Notes: a model not told the origin generated them from the letters alone. DNA of 21,560 nt from Oscillospiraceae bacterium (GCA_016296235.1 JAEDJR010000012.1:1-21560), one strand, 5' to 3'. Shown: positions 1 to 6,577, counted from the stretch's first letter. Numbers and translations: made by a program.

Positions 1-1054
1 TCAGCTCCCGGGAGAAGTTGTCCGCCCGCAGGGACGGCAGGGACAGGTTGATCTTGTTGGCCTCACAGTAGTCCATAAGCCGGTCGGCCAGGGGTTCCAG
101 CTGTTTATAGTCCGAAGTGGACAGGCTGGAGAGGTTGATTTCGTGGTTGCCTGAGTATTCCAGCGCCTCCACCGCCTGACGGTAGAGGGTATCGGCATGT
201 TTGGGCCGGACAGGCCGGTAGCAGAAGCCCGCCTGGCAGAAGCGGCAGCCCCGGATGCAGCCCCGGAACACCTCCAGATTGGTTCGGTCGTGGACGATTT
301 CCGTGGAGGGCACCATGGTCTTTGCCGGATAATAGGCCCGGTCCAGATCCTTGATGATCCGCTTGGTCACCTTTTCCGGCGCGCCGTCCAGAGGGACGAT
401 CTCCGCCAGGGTGCCGTCCTCTCCATAGCGGTGCTCATACAGCGACGGCACATAGACGCCTTCAATGTGCGCTACGGCCCGCAGGAACCGCTCCTTCGTC
501 CAGTCCTCCGCCTTGGCCCGCTCATACAGGCGCAGAATCTCCGGGGTCATCTCCTCCCCCTCGCCGATGGAGAAGAAATCGATAAAATCCGCCAGGGGCT
601 CGGGATTCACCGCGCAGACGCCGCCGGCAAACACCAGGCCGTGCAGACCGCTGCGCTCCCGGGCATAGAGGGGAATCCCGGCCAGGTCCAGCATATTCAG
701 AATGTTGGTGTAGCTCATCTCATAGCCGATGGTAAAGGCCACCAGGTCAAAGTCCCGGACGGGATCCTGGCTCTCCAGGGCATACAGCGGCAGCTGCGCC
801 TGACGCATCTGCGCCTCCATATCGCCCCAGGGGGCAAAGACCCGCTCGCACCAGACGCCGTCCATCTCATTCATCACGCCATAGAGAATCCGCATTCCCA
901 TGTTGGACATGCCGATTTCATAGGTATCCGGGAAACAGAAGGCCACCCGCAGGCGGACGTCCTCCTTGTTTTTCATCACTTGTCCATATTCCCCACCCAC
1001 ATACCGGGCCGGTTTTTGCACCAGAGGCAGAATCCTCCGCAGTTGCTCGTTCAT
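1..1054 (-). CDS. B12-binding radical SAM protein, TIGR03960 type (N-terminal part)
   Basis: The frame is open from an ATG at 1054 to the window edge, so about 351 residues are visible and the C-terminus is missing. The ATG is preceded by AAAGGAG at good spacing. The N-terminal ~200 residues look like a cobalamin-binding-type domain (GMSNMGMRILYG, VAFTIGYEMSYTNILNML, GVCAVNPEPLADFIDFF). A radical SAM core follows with the cluster motif Cys266-x3-Cys270-x2-Cys273 (CIRGCRFC). The pattern matches the TIGR03960 family, which in Clostridia usually precedes a DUF2344 (TIGR03936) protein, RNase G and rplU; that downstream part would lie outside this window. The substrate of the family is not established; a role in tRNA or ribosome modification is often suggested from context only. 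Family membership is confident, the reaction is not. Confidence 0.9.
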   Translation of the reverse strand, partial: MNEQLRRILPLVQKPARYVGGEYGQVMKNKEDVRLRVAFCFPDTYEIGMSNMGMRILYGVMNEMDGVWCERVFAPWGDMEAQMRQAQLPLYALESQDPVRDFDLVAFTIGYEMSYTNILNMLDLAGIPLYARERSGLHGLVFAGGVCAVNPEPLADFIDFFSIGEGEEMTPEILRLYERAKAEDWTKERFLRAVAHIEGVYVPSLYEHRYGEDGTLAEIVPLDGAPEKVTKRIIKDLDRAYYPAKTMVPSTEIVHDRTNLEVFRGCIRGCRFCQAGFCYRPVRPKHADTLYRQAVEALEYSGNHEINLSSLSTSDYKQLEPLADRLMDYCEANKINLSLPSLRADNFSREL

Positions 1055-1087
1055 AGCCGCTCCTTTATGCTTTGGTTTTTCTGTCTT

Positions 1088-1116
1088 ATTCTATCCTCTG
1101 ACACGCGGAAAAGCAA
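1088..1116 (-). promoter_or_regulatory. sigma-A-like promoter for the radical SAM gene
   Basis: Read on the minus strand, TTGCTT (1111-1116) and TAGAAT (1088-1093) are separated by exactly 17 bases. The position, about 35 bases before the radical SAM start, suggests the gene can be transcribed independently of the M50 gene that ends at 1123. The match to consensus is partial. Confidence 0.5.
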
Positions 1117-1122
1117 TAGCCG

Positions 1123-1671
1123 TTATGGTTTTTCCCGCTCCCCTGCCCGCCACAGGAGCACCAGCGCCGCGAAAATCGGCCACAAGCCCGCCTGCAGCTC
1201 CACTGTCATCCAGCAGGCCAGAACCATCAGCGTGCAGCAAACGCCGGCCGTTACCACGTGCAGAATTCGCTCTGCTTTCTCCTGGCTGCAGTGCAGCAGC
1301 AGCGCAGCCCGCAGAATTCGTCCGCCGTCCAGGGGATAGAGCGGCACCAGGTTCACCGCCGCCAGCAGCAGACTGACCACCGCCAGCTGCGGCAGCAGCC
1401 GAAGCATGGCCGCTCCCAGCAGGCAGTTGGCCATGGGGCCGGCTGCCGCACAGAGAATCTCCTGCCGGTACCCTGTCAGACTGGTTTGAATGTTCGCTCC
1501 GGATATCTCCAGGGAGATTCGCTCCACAGAGGCATGGCACAGCCGCAGCGCCAGCAGATGCCCAAGCTCATGAAACATAACGCCGGCCAGAAACCATCCG
1601 CAGAGCCGCAGGTTCAGCCAGGCCAGCAGGCAGACCATGGCGCAGAAGCCGGGGGATACTCTAATCCGCAT
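1123..1671 (-). CDS. M50 site-2-type membrane metalloprotease, minimal SpoIVFB-like
   Basis: This 182-residue protein is mostly hydrophobic and carries the two M50 signatures: HELGH at residues 34-38 (zinc ligands and catalytic Glu) and NLVPLYPLDGGR with the third ligand Asp115. In Bacillus, SpoIVFB cuts pro-sigma-K inside the mother cell and lies with SpoIVFA directly upstream of rplU. The context here (small membrane protein upstream, TIGR03960 radical SAM downstream) is the clostridial version of that locus, so a SpoIVFB-like role is a reasonable inference. At 182 residues it is much shorter than Bacillus SpoIVFB (about 290); the C-terminal CBS domain is absent. Its start overlaps the end of the upstream gene by 11 bases, which suggests translational coupling. 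The protease family is certain, the substrate is inferred. Confidence 0.85.
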   Translation of the reverse strand: MRIRVSPGFCAMVCLLAWLNLRLCGWFLAGVMFHELGHLLALRLCHASVERISLEISGANIQTSLTGYRQEILCAAAGPMANCLLGAAMLRLLPQLAVVSLLLAAVNLVPLYPLDGGRILRAALLLHCSQEKAERILHVVTAGVCCTLMVLACWMTVELQAGLWPIFAALVLLWRAGEREKP

Positions 1672-1921
1672 GGGGGAACAGCACTTCTATGGAAGCCTCC
1701 ACCGTCTCCCCCACCGGCAGTCCCGCCTCCAATCCGTCCGCCAGCGTGTGAAAGGCCTCCTGCAGGGGATTGTCCTCCCAGCCCGTCAGCATGGCGCGAA
1801 AGCGCTGCTCCACAGACGGGCAGCATCGTCCCACAACACCCAGCAGCAGGCACAGTGCAGTCAGCAAATACACAGTCGAAATAAATGTTGCCAGGCCCGA
1901 ACCTTTTTTCTTTTCTTCCAT
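1661..1921 (-). CDS. small membrane protein at the SpoIVFA position
   Basis: The product is 86 residues: a basic N-terminus (MEEKKKGSG), one membrane segment at about residues 10-32, then a short extracytoplasmic part of about 54 residues ending in LFPHAD. The gene has an AAGGGG-type site upstream and overlaps the M50 gene by 11 bases. In Bacillus this position is held by SpoIVFA, a single-pass inhibitor of SpoIVFB with a C-terminal LytM domain. No LytM motif is present here, so if it is the counterpart it has kept only the anchor and linker. I do not recognise the sequence itself as a named family; the assignment rests on order, topology and overlap. Confidence 0.7.
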   Translation of the reverse strand: MEEKKKGSGLATFISTVYLLTALCLLLGVVGRCCPSVEQRFRAMLTGWEDNPLQEAFHTLADGLEAGLPVGETVEASIEVLFPHAD

Positions 1922-1987
1922 TGTCTCTCACACCCCTTTCTCAGGAATCTTATGCGCCGCTTCGCCCATCCATGAGCTTTCGTGCCG

Positions 1988-2012
1988 TATAATCCCTGCC
2001 ATCACGGGCAGG
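1988..2012 (+). promoter_or_regulatory. possible -10 element and short leader hairpin before two small genes
   Basis: TATAAT lies at 1988-1993, but no convincing -35 sits 16-18 bases upstream. It is followed by a 6-bp inverted repeat, CCTGCC (1995-2000) and GGCAGG (2007-2012), near the expected transcript start. This would serve the gene starting at 2033. The call is tentative. Confidence 0.3.
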
Positions 2013-2032
2013 CTATTGCGGAGGTGAGTTTC

Positions 2033-2185
2033 ATGACATGGAAAGGCAAGCTCGATCCGCAAACCGAGCAAAAGGCCAGGAAGGCGGAAAAGCCCATCCC
2101 GGCTGTTTATCCCGTTCTTGACAACGATCTGGCCCGGGATAACATCGAAAACGACATTCCGGCTGCGGATCTGGAGGATCTCTGA
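2033..2185 (+). CDS. small hypothetical protein (50 aa)
   Basis: The ATG at 2033 is preceded by GGAGGTGAG with four bases of spacing; an upstream ATG at 1982 in the same frame has no such site, so the shorter form is chosen. The 50-residue product is soluble, highly charged and without cysteines. Its basic N-terminal half (MTWKGKLDPQ and a Lys/Arg-rich stretch) and acidic C-terminal half (ending AADLEDL) may indicate an intrinsically disordered or adaptor-like peptide. It is followed two bases after its stop by another small gene, so the two are probably cotranscribed. I do not recognise the family. The strong ribosome binding site is the main evidence that it is real. Confidence 0.6.
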   Translation: MTWKGKLDPQTEQKARKAEKPIPAVYPVLDNDLARDNIENDIPAADLEDL

Positions 2186-2187
2186 AT

Positions 2188-2385
2188 ATGCGGAAATCAA
2201 ATCACAGCGGTGAGCTGCCATTGGGGCTTGGTTTGGCTCTGGCGCAAAATCCCGAGGCCATGAAGCGGTTTTCCAGTCTTTCCGAACCTGCACGGTCGGA
2301 ATTGCTTCGAAAGGCCCATGGGGTTTCTTCCAAAAACGAAATGCAGGCTCTGGTGCAGGCCCTCACTGCCCCGGATGTGACCTAA
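2188..2385 (+). CDS. small hypothetical protein (65 aa)
   Basis: The ATG at 2188 follows GGAGG at 2173-2177, which lies inside the end of the preceding gene, so translation is probably coupled. The 65-residue product begins with a basic segment, then LPLGLGLALAQNPEAMKRF, and ends with an amphipathic helix-rich part containing KNEMQALVQAL. No membrane segment or metal site is visible. The layout (PLGLGxALAQN near the start, then SSLSEPARSELLRKA) resembles short uncharacterised proteins of clostridial genomes, but I cannot name a family. It lies 67 bases before the kinase homologue, with a hairpin and promoter-like element in between. Confidence 0.65.
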   Translation: MRKSNHSGELPLGLGLALAQNPEAMKRFSSLSEPARSELLRKAHGVSSKNEMQALVQALTAPDVT

Positions 2386-2403
2386 GAATCTTTCTCTTTC
2401 CTT

Positions 2404-2445
2404 CCCCGGATTCTTTTGATAGAATAGAGAAAAAAGAATTCGGGG
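2404..2445 (+). promoter_or_regulatory. hairpin masking the kinase ribosome binding site, with an extended -10 in its loop
   Basis: The left arm 2404-2417 (CCCCGGATTCTTTT) pairs with the right arm 2432-2445 (AAAAGAATTCGGGG): 14 pairs including one G-U, with a 14-base loop. The right arm holds the G-run (2442-2446) that is the only plausible Shine-Dalgarno site for the ATG at 2453. The loop side contains TGATAGAAT, an extended -10 (TAGAAT at 2420-2425), with a weak -35 TTTCCT at 2397-2402, 17 bases upstream. A transcript from this -10 would begin near 2432 and lack the left arm. No T-run follows, so it is not a standard terminator. Confidence 0.6.
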
Positions 2446-2452
2446 GTGCCAT

Positions 2453-3643
2453 ATGAATATTCTCATCTGCAACGTGGGCAGCACATCACTGAAATATCAG
2501 CTGTTCGACATGACCCACGGCGAGCAGGTTCTGGCCGCAGGCGGCGCGGAACGGGTCGGCGGAGCCAAGAGCCTGTTCTGCCATCGGAACAGCCGCACCG
2601 GCGACAGCGTGCAGCTGGAAGCCGTTTTCCCCACCCACCGGGAGGCCATCTGCGCCATGCTGGAGCATCTTCTGGCAGGCTGCATTGAAACCCTGGAGGA
2701 AATCGCCTGCGTGGGCTTTAAGGTTGTCCACGCCAAAGGCGTCACAGGCGTTCAATATTTGACGGAGGACGTCCTGCAGGCCATGGCCGATTTCAACGCC
2801 GTGGCCCCTGCCCACAATCCCCCCTACCTGGCCGCCATCCGGCAGTTCCAATCCCTGATGCCGGCGACGCCCATGATCGGCTCCTTCGAGACGGCGTTTC
2901 ACGCCCAGATGCCCCCGGAGGCCTATCTCTATCCCATCCCCATTGCGCTTTCGGAGCAGCACGCCATCCGCCGCTACGGGTTTCACGGGGCATCCCTGGA
3001 GTATCTGTCCACCTGGACGGCCAAGGCCATGGGCCGGGAGGATCTGAAGCTGGTCTGCTGCCACCTGGGCGGCAGCGGCAGTCTGTGCGCCGTGAAAAAC
3101 GGCGTCAGCATCGACACCACCATGGGCATGGGCCTGCAGTGCGGCGTCCTGCAGAACAACCGCATCGGAGATATGGATCCCTATATCATCTTCTATCTGG
3201 TGGAGGAATGCGGCATGAGCCTGCAGGAGGTCAAGACCATGCTGCAGACCAAAAGCGGCCTGTACGGAATGTCCGGCGGCGTGTCCAATGACCTGCGGGA
3301 CATTGAGCAGGCCGCGCAGGCAGGAGATGTGCATTGTCAAAACGCCGTTAAGGCCTACGCCTACGGAATCAAAAAATACATTGGCGCCTATACGGCGGCC
3401 ATGGGCGGTCTGGACGCCGTGGTCTTCGGCGGCGGCATCGGCCGCAACAGCGCCACGGTCCGGCGCATGTCCCTGGAGGGCTTGGAGTGCCTGGGCGTGC
3501 AGCTGGATCCGGACAAAAACGACCATGCCAAGGGCGGCATGGATCTGTCCCGGGACGGCAGCCCGGTGCGGATTTACGTCGTGGACACCAACGAGGAAAT
3601 TATTGTGGCCCGCAAGGCAAAAGCCCTGCTGGAGAAAGGATGA
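2453..3643 (+). CDS. divergent acetate kinase-family protein (acetate/propionate kinase homologue)
   Basis: This 396-residue protein aligns along its full length with acetate kinases (about 400 residues; ASKHA fold), which transfer phosphate between ATP and a short carboxylate. Conserved parts include the start (NILICNVGSTSLKYQL, Asn7), APAHNPP, RRYGFHGAS, CHLGGSGS, NRIGDMDP (Arg of the 241 position), SNDLRD and TNEE (Glu of the 384 position), numbered as in the Methanosarcina enzyme. Three positions differ. The usual GHRVVHGG is GFKVVHAK, so catalytic Arg91 becomes Lys. FDTAFH is FETAFH, so catalytic Asp148 becomes Glu. HLGNG is HLGGS, changing the Asn211 position. GIGENS is also GIGRNS. The fold is clear, but substrate and even activity are open. 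No phosphotransacetylase gene is adjacent; instead an iron-sulfur flavoprotein follows 7 bases later. Confidence 0.85.
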   Translation: MNILICNVGSTSLKYQLFDMTHGEQVLAAGGAERVGGAKSLFCHRNSRTGDSVQLEAVFPTHREAICAMLEHLLAGCIETLEEIACVGFKVVHAKGVTGVQYLTEDVLQAMADFNAVAPAHNPPYLAAIRQFQSLMPATPMIGSFETAFHAQMPPEAYLYPIPIALSEQHAIRRYGFHGASLEYLSTWTAKAMGREDLKLVCCHLGGSGSLCAVKNGVSIDTTMGMGLQCGVLQNNRIGDMDPYIIFYLVEECGMSLQEVKTMLQTKSGLYGMSGGVSNDLRDIEQAAQAGDVHCQNAVKAYAYGIKKYIGAYTAAMGGLDAVVFGGGIGRNSATVRRMSLEGLECLGVQLDPDKNDHAKGGMDLSRDGSPVRIYVVDTNEEIIVARKAKALLEKG

Positions 3644-3649
3644 ACCCAT

Positions 3650-4282
3650 ATGAAAGTTTTACTGTTCAACGGCAGCCCCCACAAGCACGGCTGTACATAC
3701 ACCGCCTTGGCCCAGGTGGCCGGGGAGCTGGAAAAAGCCGGCATTGAGACGCAGATTCTGCAGATCGGTTCCGGGGTCTTCCGCGGCTGCACCGCCTGCT
3801 ATGGCTGCAGAAAGCTCGGCCGGTGCGCTTTTGGGGAAGAAGACGGTCTCAACGAAATCCTGGCCCAGTGCCGGGAAGCTGACGGATTTGTGTTCGGCAG
3901 CCCCGTGTATTATGCTTCCGCCAACGGTACGCTCATCAGCTTTATGGATCGGCTGTTCTGCGCCGGCAGTCAGGCCCTGGCCCACAAGCCCGCTGCCGCC
4001 ATCGCCTCCGCCCGCCGGGCCGGCACCAGTGCCACCCTGGACGAAATCCAGAAGTATTTCACCATCAACCAGATGCCTGTTGTCTCCTCCACCTACTGGA
4101 ACATGGTCCACGGCGGCAACGGTCTGGCCGAAGAAGCTGCCCAGGACCTGGAGGGTATGCAGACCATGCGCAATCTGGGCAAAAACATGGCCTGGCTGCT
4201 GCAATGCATTGCGGCCGGCAAGGCCGCCGGCATCACGCCGCCGGAGCCCGACCGCGGCGCACGAACCAATTTTATTCGCTGA
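3650..4282 (+). CDS. Isf-like iron-sulfur flavoprotein (flavodoxin-fold, NADPH-dependent FMN reductase family)
   Basis: The 210-residue protein starts with a flavodoxin-type FMN phosphate loop (FNGSPHKHGCTYTAL) and contains GSPVYYASANGTLISFMDRLF, typical of the FMN_red family. Between them lies a compact cysteine cluster, Cys47-x2-Cys50-x2-Cys53-x5-Cys59. That spacing is characteristic of archaeal and clostridial iron-sulfur flavoproteins (Isf), where it binds a 4Fe-4S cluster that passes electrons to FMN. The protein probably moves electrons between ferredoxin and an acceptor. The ATG at 3650 follows AAAGGA at 3635-3640 and is 7 bases after the kinase stop, so the two genes share a transcript. 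The physiological partner is unknown; many relatives are annotated only as flavodoxin family. Confidence 0.85.
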   Translation: MKVLLFNGSPHKHGCTYTALAQVAGELEKAGIETQILQIGSGVFRGCTACYGCRKLGRCAFGEEDGLNEILAQCREADGFVFGSPVYYASANGTLISFMDRLFCAGSQALAHKPAAAIASARRAGTSATLDEIQKYFTINQMPVVSSTYWNMVHGGNGLAEEAAQDLEGMQTMRNLGKNMAWLLQCIAAGKAAGITPPEPDRGARTNFIR

Positions 4283-4292
4283 TTCAATACAT

Positions 4293-4332
4293 AACCACCT
4301 CCCGGCCGGGGCATACTGGCCGGGAGGTGGTT
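4293..4332 (+). promoter_or_regulatory. 15-bp perfect hairpin masking the Rieske oxidoreductase ribosome binding site
   Basis: AACCACCTCCCGGCC (4293-4307) is the exact reverse complement of GGCCGGGAGGTGGTT (4318-4332), with a 10-base loop. The Shine-Dalgarno GGGAGGTGG (4322-4330) lies wholly in the right arm and the ATG follows at 4335. Folded RNA should block initiation. Only three T follow, two of them inside the stem, so it is a poor intrinsic terminator. It fills most of the 52-base gap between two genes of the same cluster. Confidence 0.75.
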
Positions 4333-4334
4333 TC

Positions 4335-5651
4335 ATGCATGCAATCTGGCTCGACACGGCGCAGCTTCCTTCTTTTCCCCCACTGCTGGATTCCCGAAAG
4401 GCGGACGTCCTGATTATCGGCGGCGGCATGGCCGGGCTTCTTTGCGCCCACCGGCTGGCCAGCCAGGGCGTGGACGCCGTGGTAGCGGAGGCCGATACCA
4501 TCTGCGGCGGCGTCACGCGGTTTACCACGGCAAAAATCACATCCCAGCACGGCCTGATCTACAGCAAGCTGCTGCAGACCTACGGCAAGGAGACGGCGAA
4601 GCTCTATCTGGAGGCCCAGGAGGCCGCACTGGGTCAGTATCGTGCGCTCTGCCAAACGGCAGATTGCGATTTTGAGGAAACCAATACCTACGTCTACGCC
4701 CTGGACAACCGGAAAGCCATTGACCGGGAGCTTCGGGCCCTGGAGGAAATCGGCGCGCCGGCCTCCTTTGCCGCCAATCTGCCCCTGCCCTTCTCCGTGG
4801 CAGGCGCCGTGAGATTCCCCCATCAGGCCCAGTTTCATCCCCTGAAGCTTGCTGCCGCCCTGGCGCCCCGGCTGCAGATCTACGAGCACACCCGGGTTCT
4901 GGAGCTGGCGCCGGGCCGGGCCGTGACCGACCATGGCACGATTCAGGCGGAGCACATCATCGTCGCCACCCACTTTCCTTTTCTGAACAAGCACGGCGGT
5001 TATTTTCTCAAGCTGTACCAGCACCGCTCCTATGTACTGGCCCTGCAGAACGCGCCTACGGTCAACGGGTGCTATGTGGACGAATCCAAAACCGGCCTGT
5101 CCTTTCGGAACTACGGATCGCTGCTTCTGTTGGGAGGCGGCGGTCACCGGACCGGCAGGCACACCAATGGCTGGCAGCCCCTTTCCGCCTTTGCCCGCCG
5201 GTTCTATCCCCAGGCGCGGGAGGTCGGGCGTTGGGCGACCCAGGACTGCATGACCCTGGACGGAATACCCTATATCGGATCCTATTCCAAACGAACGCCC
5301 AACCTCTATGTGGCCACCGGCTTCAACAAGTGGGGCATGAGCTCCGCCATGGTGTCCGCCATGGTGCTGACCGACCGGATTCTCGGGCGGGACAACCCAT
5401 ACGCTTCCGTGTTTTCCCCGTCCAGAAGCAGTCTGCATCCGCAGCTGGCTCTCAATGCGGCCGAGGCCGTCTGCGGCCTCCTGACCCCCACCGCGCCACG
5501 CTGTCCCCACATGGGCTGCGCCCTGAAATACAACAGGCAGGAGCACTCCTGGGACTGCTCCTGCCATGGGTCGCGTTTTTCGGAAGAGGGCCGTCTGCTG
5601 GACAATCCGGCCACGGGTGACAAGGACCTGCCGCGCCGTCAGAACCGGTAG
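4335..5651 (+). CDS. FAD-dependent oxidoreductase with C-terminal Rieske [2Fe-2S] domain (YhfW-like)
   Basis: The 438-residue protein has an N-terminal FAD fold of the DAO family, with the dinucleotide motif Gly29-Gly-Gly-Met-Ala-Gly34 and Glu of VVAEAD at the end of the second strand. Its C-terminus has a Rieske motif: Cys390-x-His392, 15 residues, then Cys408-x2-His411. This layout matches Bacillus YhfW-type proteins, which are somewhat longer. Such proteins are expected to oxidise or reduce a small substrate on FAD and exchange electrons through the [2Fe-2S] cluster; the substrate is unknown. The ATG at 4335 was chosen for the adjacent GGGAGGTGG and because homology begins there; the frame is open upstream to 3744 but that stretch overlaps the flavoprotein gene. 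It is the last gene of the kinase/Isf cluster and converges with the ATPase gene 23 bases downstream, with no clear terminator between. Confidence 0.88.
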   Translation: MHAIWLDTAQLPSFPPLLDSRKADVLIIGGGMAGLLCAHRLASQGVDAVVAEADTICGGVTRFTTAKITSQHGLIYSKLLQTYGKETAKLYLEAQEAALGQYRALCQTADCDFEETNTYVYALDNRKAIDRELRALEEIGAPASFAANLPLPFSVAGAVRFPHQAQFHPLKLAAALAPRLQIYEHTRVLELAPGRAVTDHGTIQAEHIIVATHFPFLNKHGGYFLKLYQHRSYVLALQNAPTVNGCYVDESKTGLSFRNYGSLLLLGGGGHRTGRHTNGWQPLSAFARRFYPQAREVGRWATQDCMTLDGIPYIGSYSKRTPNLYVATGFNKWGMSSAMVSAMVLTDRILGRDNPYASVFSPSRSSLHPQLALNAAEAVCGLLTPTAPRCPHMGCALKYNRQEHSWDCSCHGSRFSEEGRLLDNPATGDKDLPRRQNR

Positions 5652-5674
5652 AGAAGCCACCGCTCCGGGAATAA

Positions 5675-6535
5675 TCATGGGGTGAAATCTTTCTCCCGCT
5701 GCCGGAAAAACGCCCGGTAGGCCTGCACATTCTCCAGCTCCGTCCACCGGCAGACCGCAGGCGGTACGGCGTCCAGATTGTAGATTTTCGCGCCGGGAAT
5801 CGCCAGCAAAAAGGGAGAATGGGTGGATATCACAAACTGACAGCCAAAAAAGCGGGCAGAATCCGAAAGAAAGGCCTGCAGCTCCAGCTGCCGGGCGGCT
5901 GAGAGGCTGTTTTCCGGCTCGTCCAGCAGATACAGGGCGTTTTCCCCGATTGCCTCGGTGAAGAAGCGCAGGGCGCTTTCCCCGTTGGACTGCTCCGGCA
6001 CGCTCTCCATGAGATGGGTTCTGGCATAATCCGAGCCTGTACGCCTGGTTGCGTCCACATGTTTCGCAAGTTCCTCATAGTCCTCCAGAGAGCGCAGCCG
6101 GAATTGGGAATACCGCAGATCCCGGTATTCGGCCAGCAGCTGTTCCCGCTGGTTGTCCAGGTTTTCGTTCAGGCACCGAATGTTCAGAAGATAGTCAAAT
6201 ACATCGTCGCTGGTGATGATTCTGCCGTTTTCCACGCCGTCTCCCGTAACCCGGCAGCGGCACAGGGCCGTATAATCCTCAAAAAACGGACTGCGGTTAT
6301 AAACCGCCGTTCGCCGCAGACCCAGGGTTTCCGCCATGACGTTGAGCAGGGTACTCTTTCCGCTGCCGTTTCCTCCGGCCAGAATGGTGATGGGCGCGAA
6401 CTCCAATTCCGGCATCCGGCGGTAGCGGAAGACGTGAAACGGGTACCGGGTGGGATAGCAGGTGCGGCGGATTCCCGAGAGAAAAGCGTCCTCCTGATCC
6501 TGATCGGGCAGTCGAAAGCGTTCCAGATAGATCAT
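5675..6535 (-). CDS. AAA/ABC-type ATPase, COG3910-like
   Basis: The 286-residue protein is a single soluble ABC-class ATPase. It shows Walker A GGNGSGKS (residues 54-61), an ABC-signature-like SNGES, Walker B ALYLLDEPENSLS and a switch histidine in ISTHSPFLL. It has no membrane segments and no transporter partner, so it belongs with the OLD/SMC-like predicted ATPases rather than importers. Some relatives act in DNA repair or phage defence with a partner nuclease, but none is seen here and the role is unassigned. The start MIYLERF at 6535 is preferred because GGAG lies 8 bases upstream; in-frame ATGs at 6568 and 6541 fit less well. Upstream is the repeat-rich gene-free stretch, and I see no clear promoter. 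Confidence 0.85.
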   Translation of the reverse strand: MIYLERFRLPDQDQEDAFLSGIRRTCYPTRYPFHVFRYRRMPELEFAPITILAGGNGSGKSTLLNVMAETLGLRRTAVYNRSPFFEDYTALCRCRVTGDGVENGRIITSDDVFDYLLNIRCLNENLDNQREQLLAEYRDLRYSQFRLRSLEDYEELAKHVDATRRTGSDYARTHLMESVPEQSNGESALRFFTEAIGENALYLLDEPENSLSAARQLELQAFLSDSARFFGCQFVISTHSPFLLAIPGAKIYNLDAVPPAVCRWTELENVQAYRAFFRQREKDFTP

Positions 6536-6577
6536 GGCCATATCTCCATAAGATTTGAAATCATTCAAAACAACGCC

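Noticed and set aside
197..1339. Long open frame on the plus strand opposite the radical SAM and M50 genes
   Set aside because: It mirrors the codon bias of the minus-strand genes, has no ribosome binding site and resembles no family; the opposite strand gives clear motifs.
2486..3649. Long open frame opposite the kinase gene
   Set aside because: Antisense shadow of a GC-rich gene, with low-complexity Gly/His/Ala composition and no motifs.
4293..4332. Plain intrinsic terminator of the flavoprotein gene
   Set aside because: Only TTT follows, mostly inside the stem, and the arm contains the next gene's SD; kept as a regulatory hairpin instead.
3744..4334. In-frame upstream extension of the Rieske/FAD protein by 197 codons
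   Set aside because: It overlaps the flavoprotein gene in another frame, has no homology, and the SD at 4322-4330 fixes the start at 4335.
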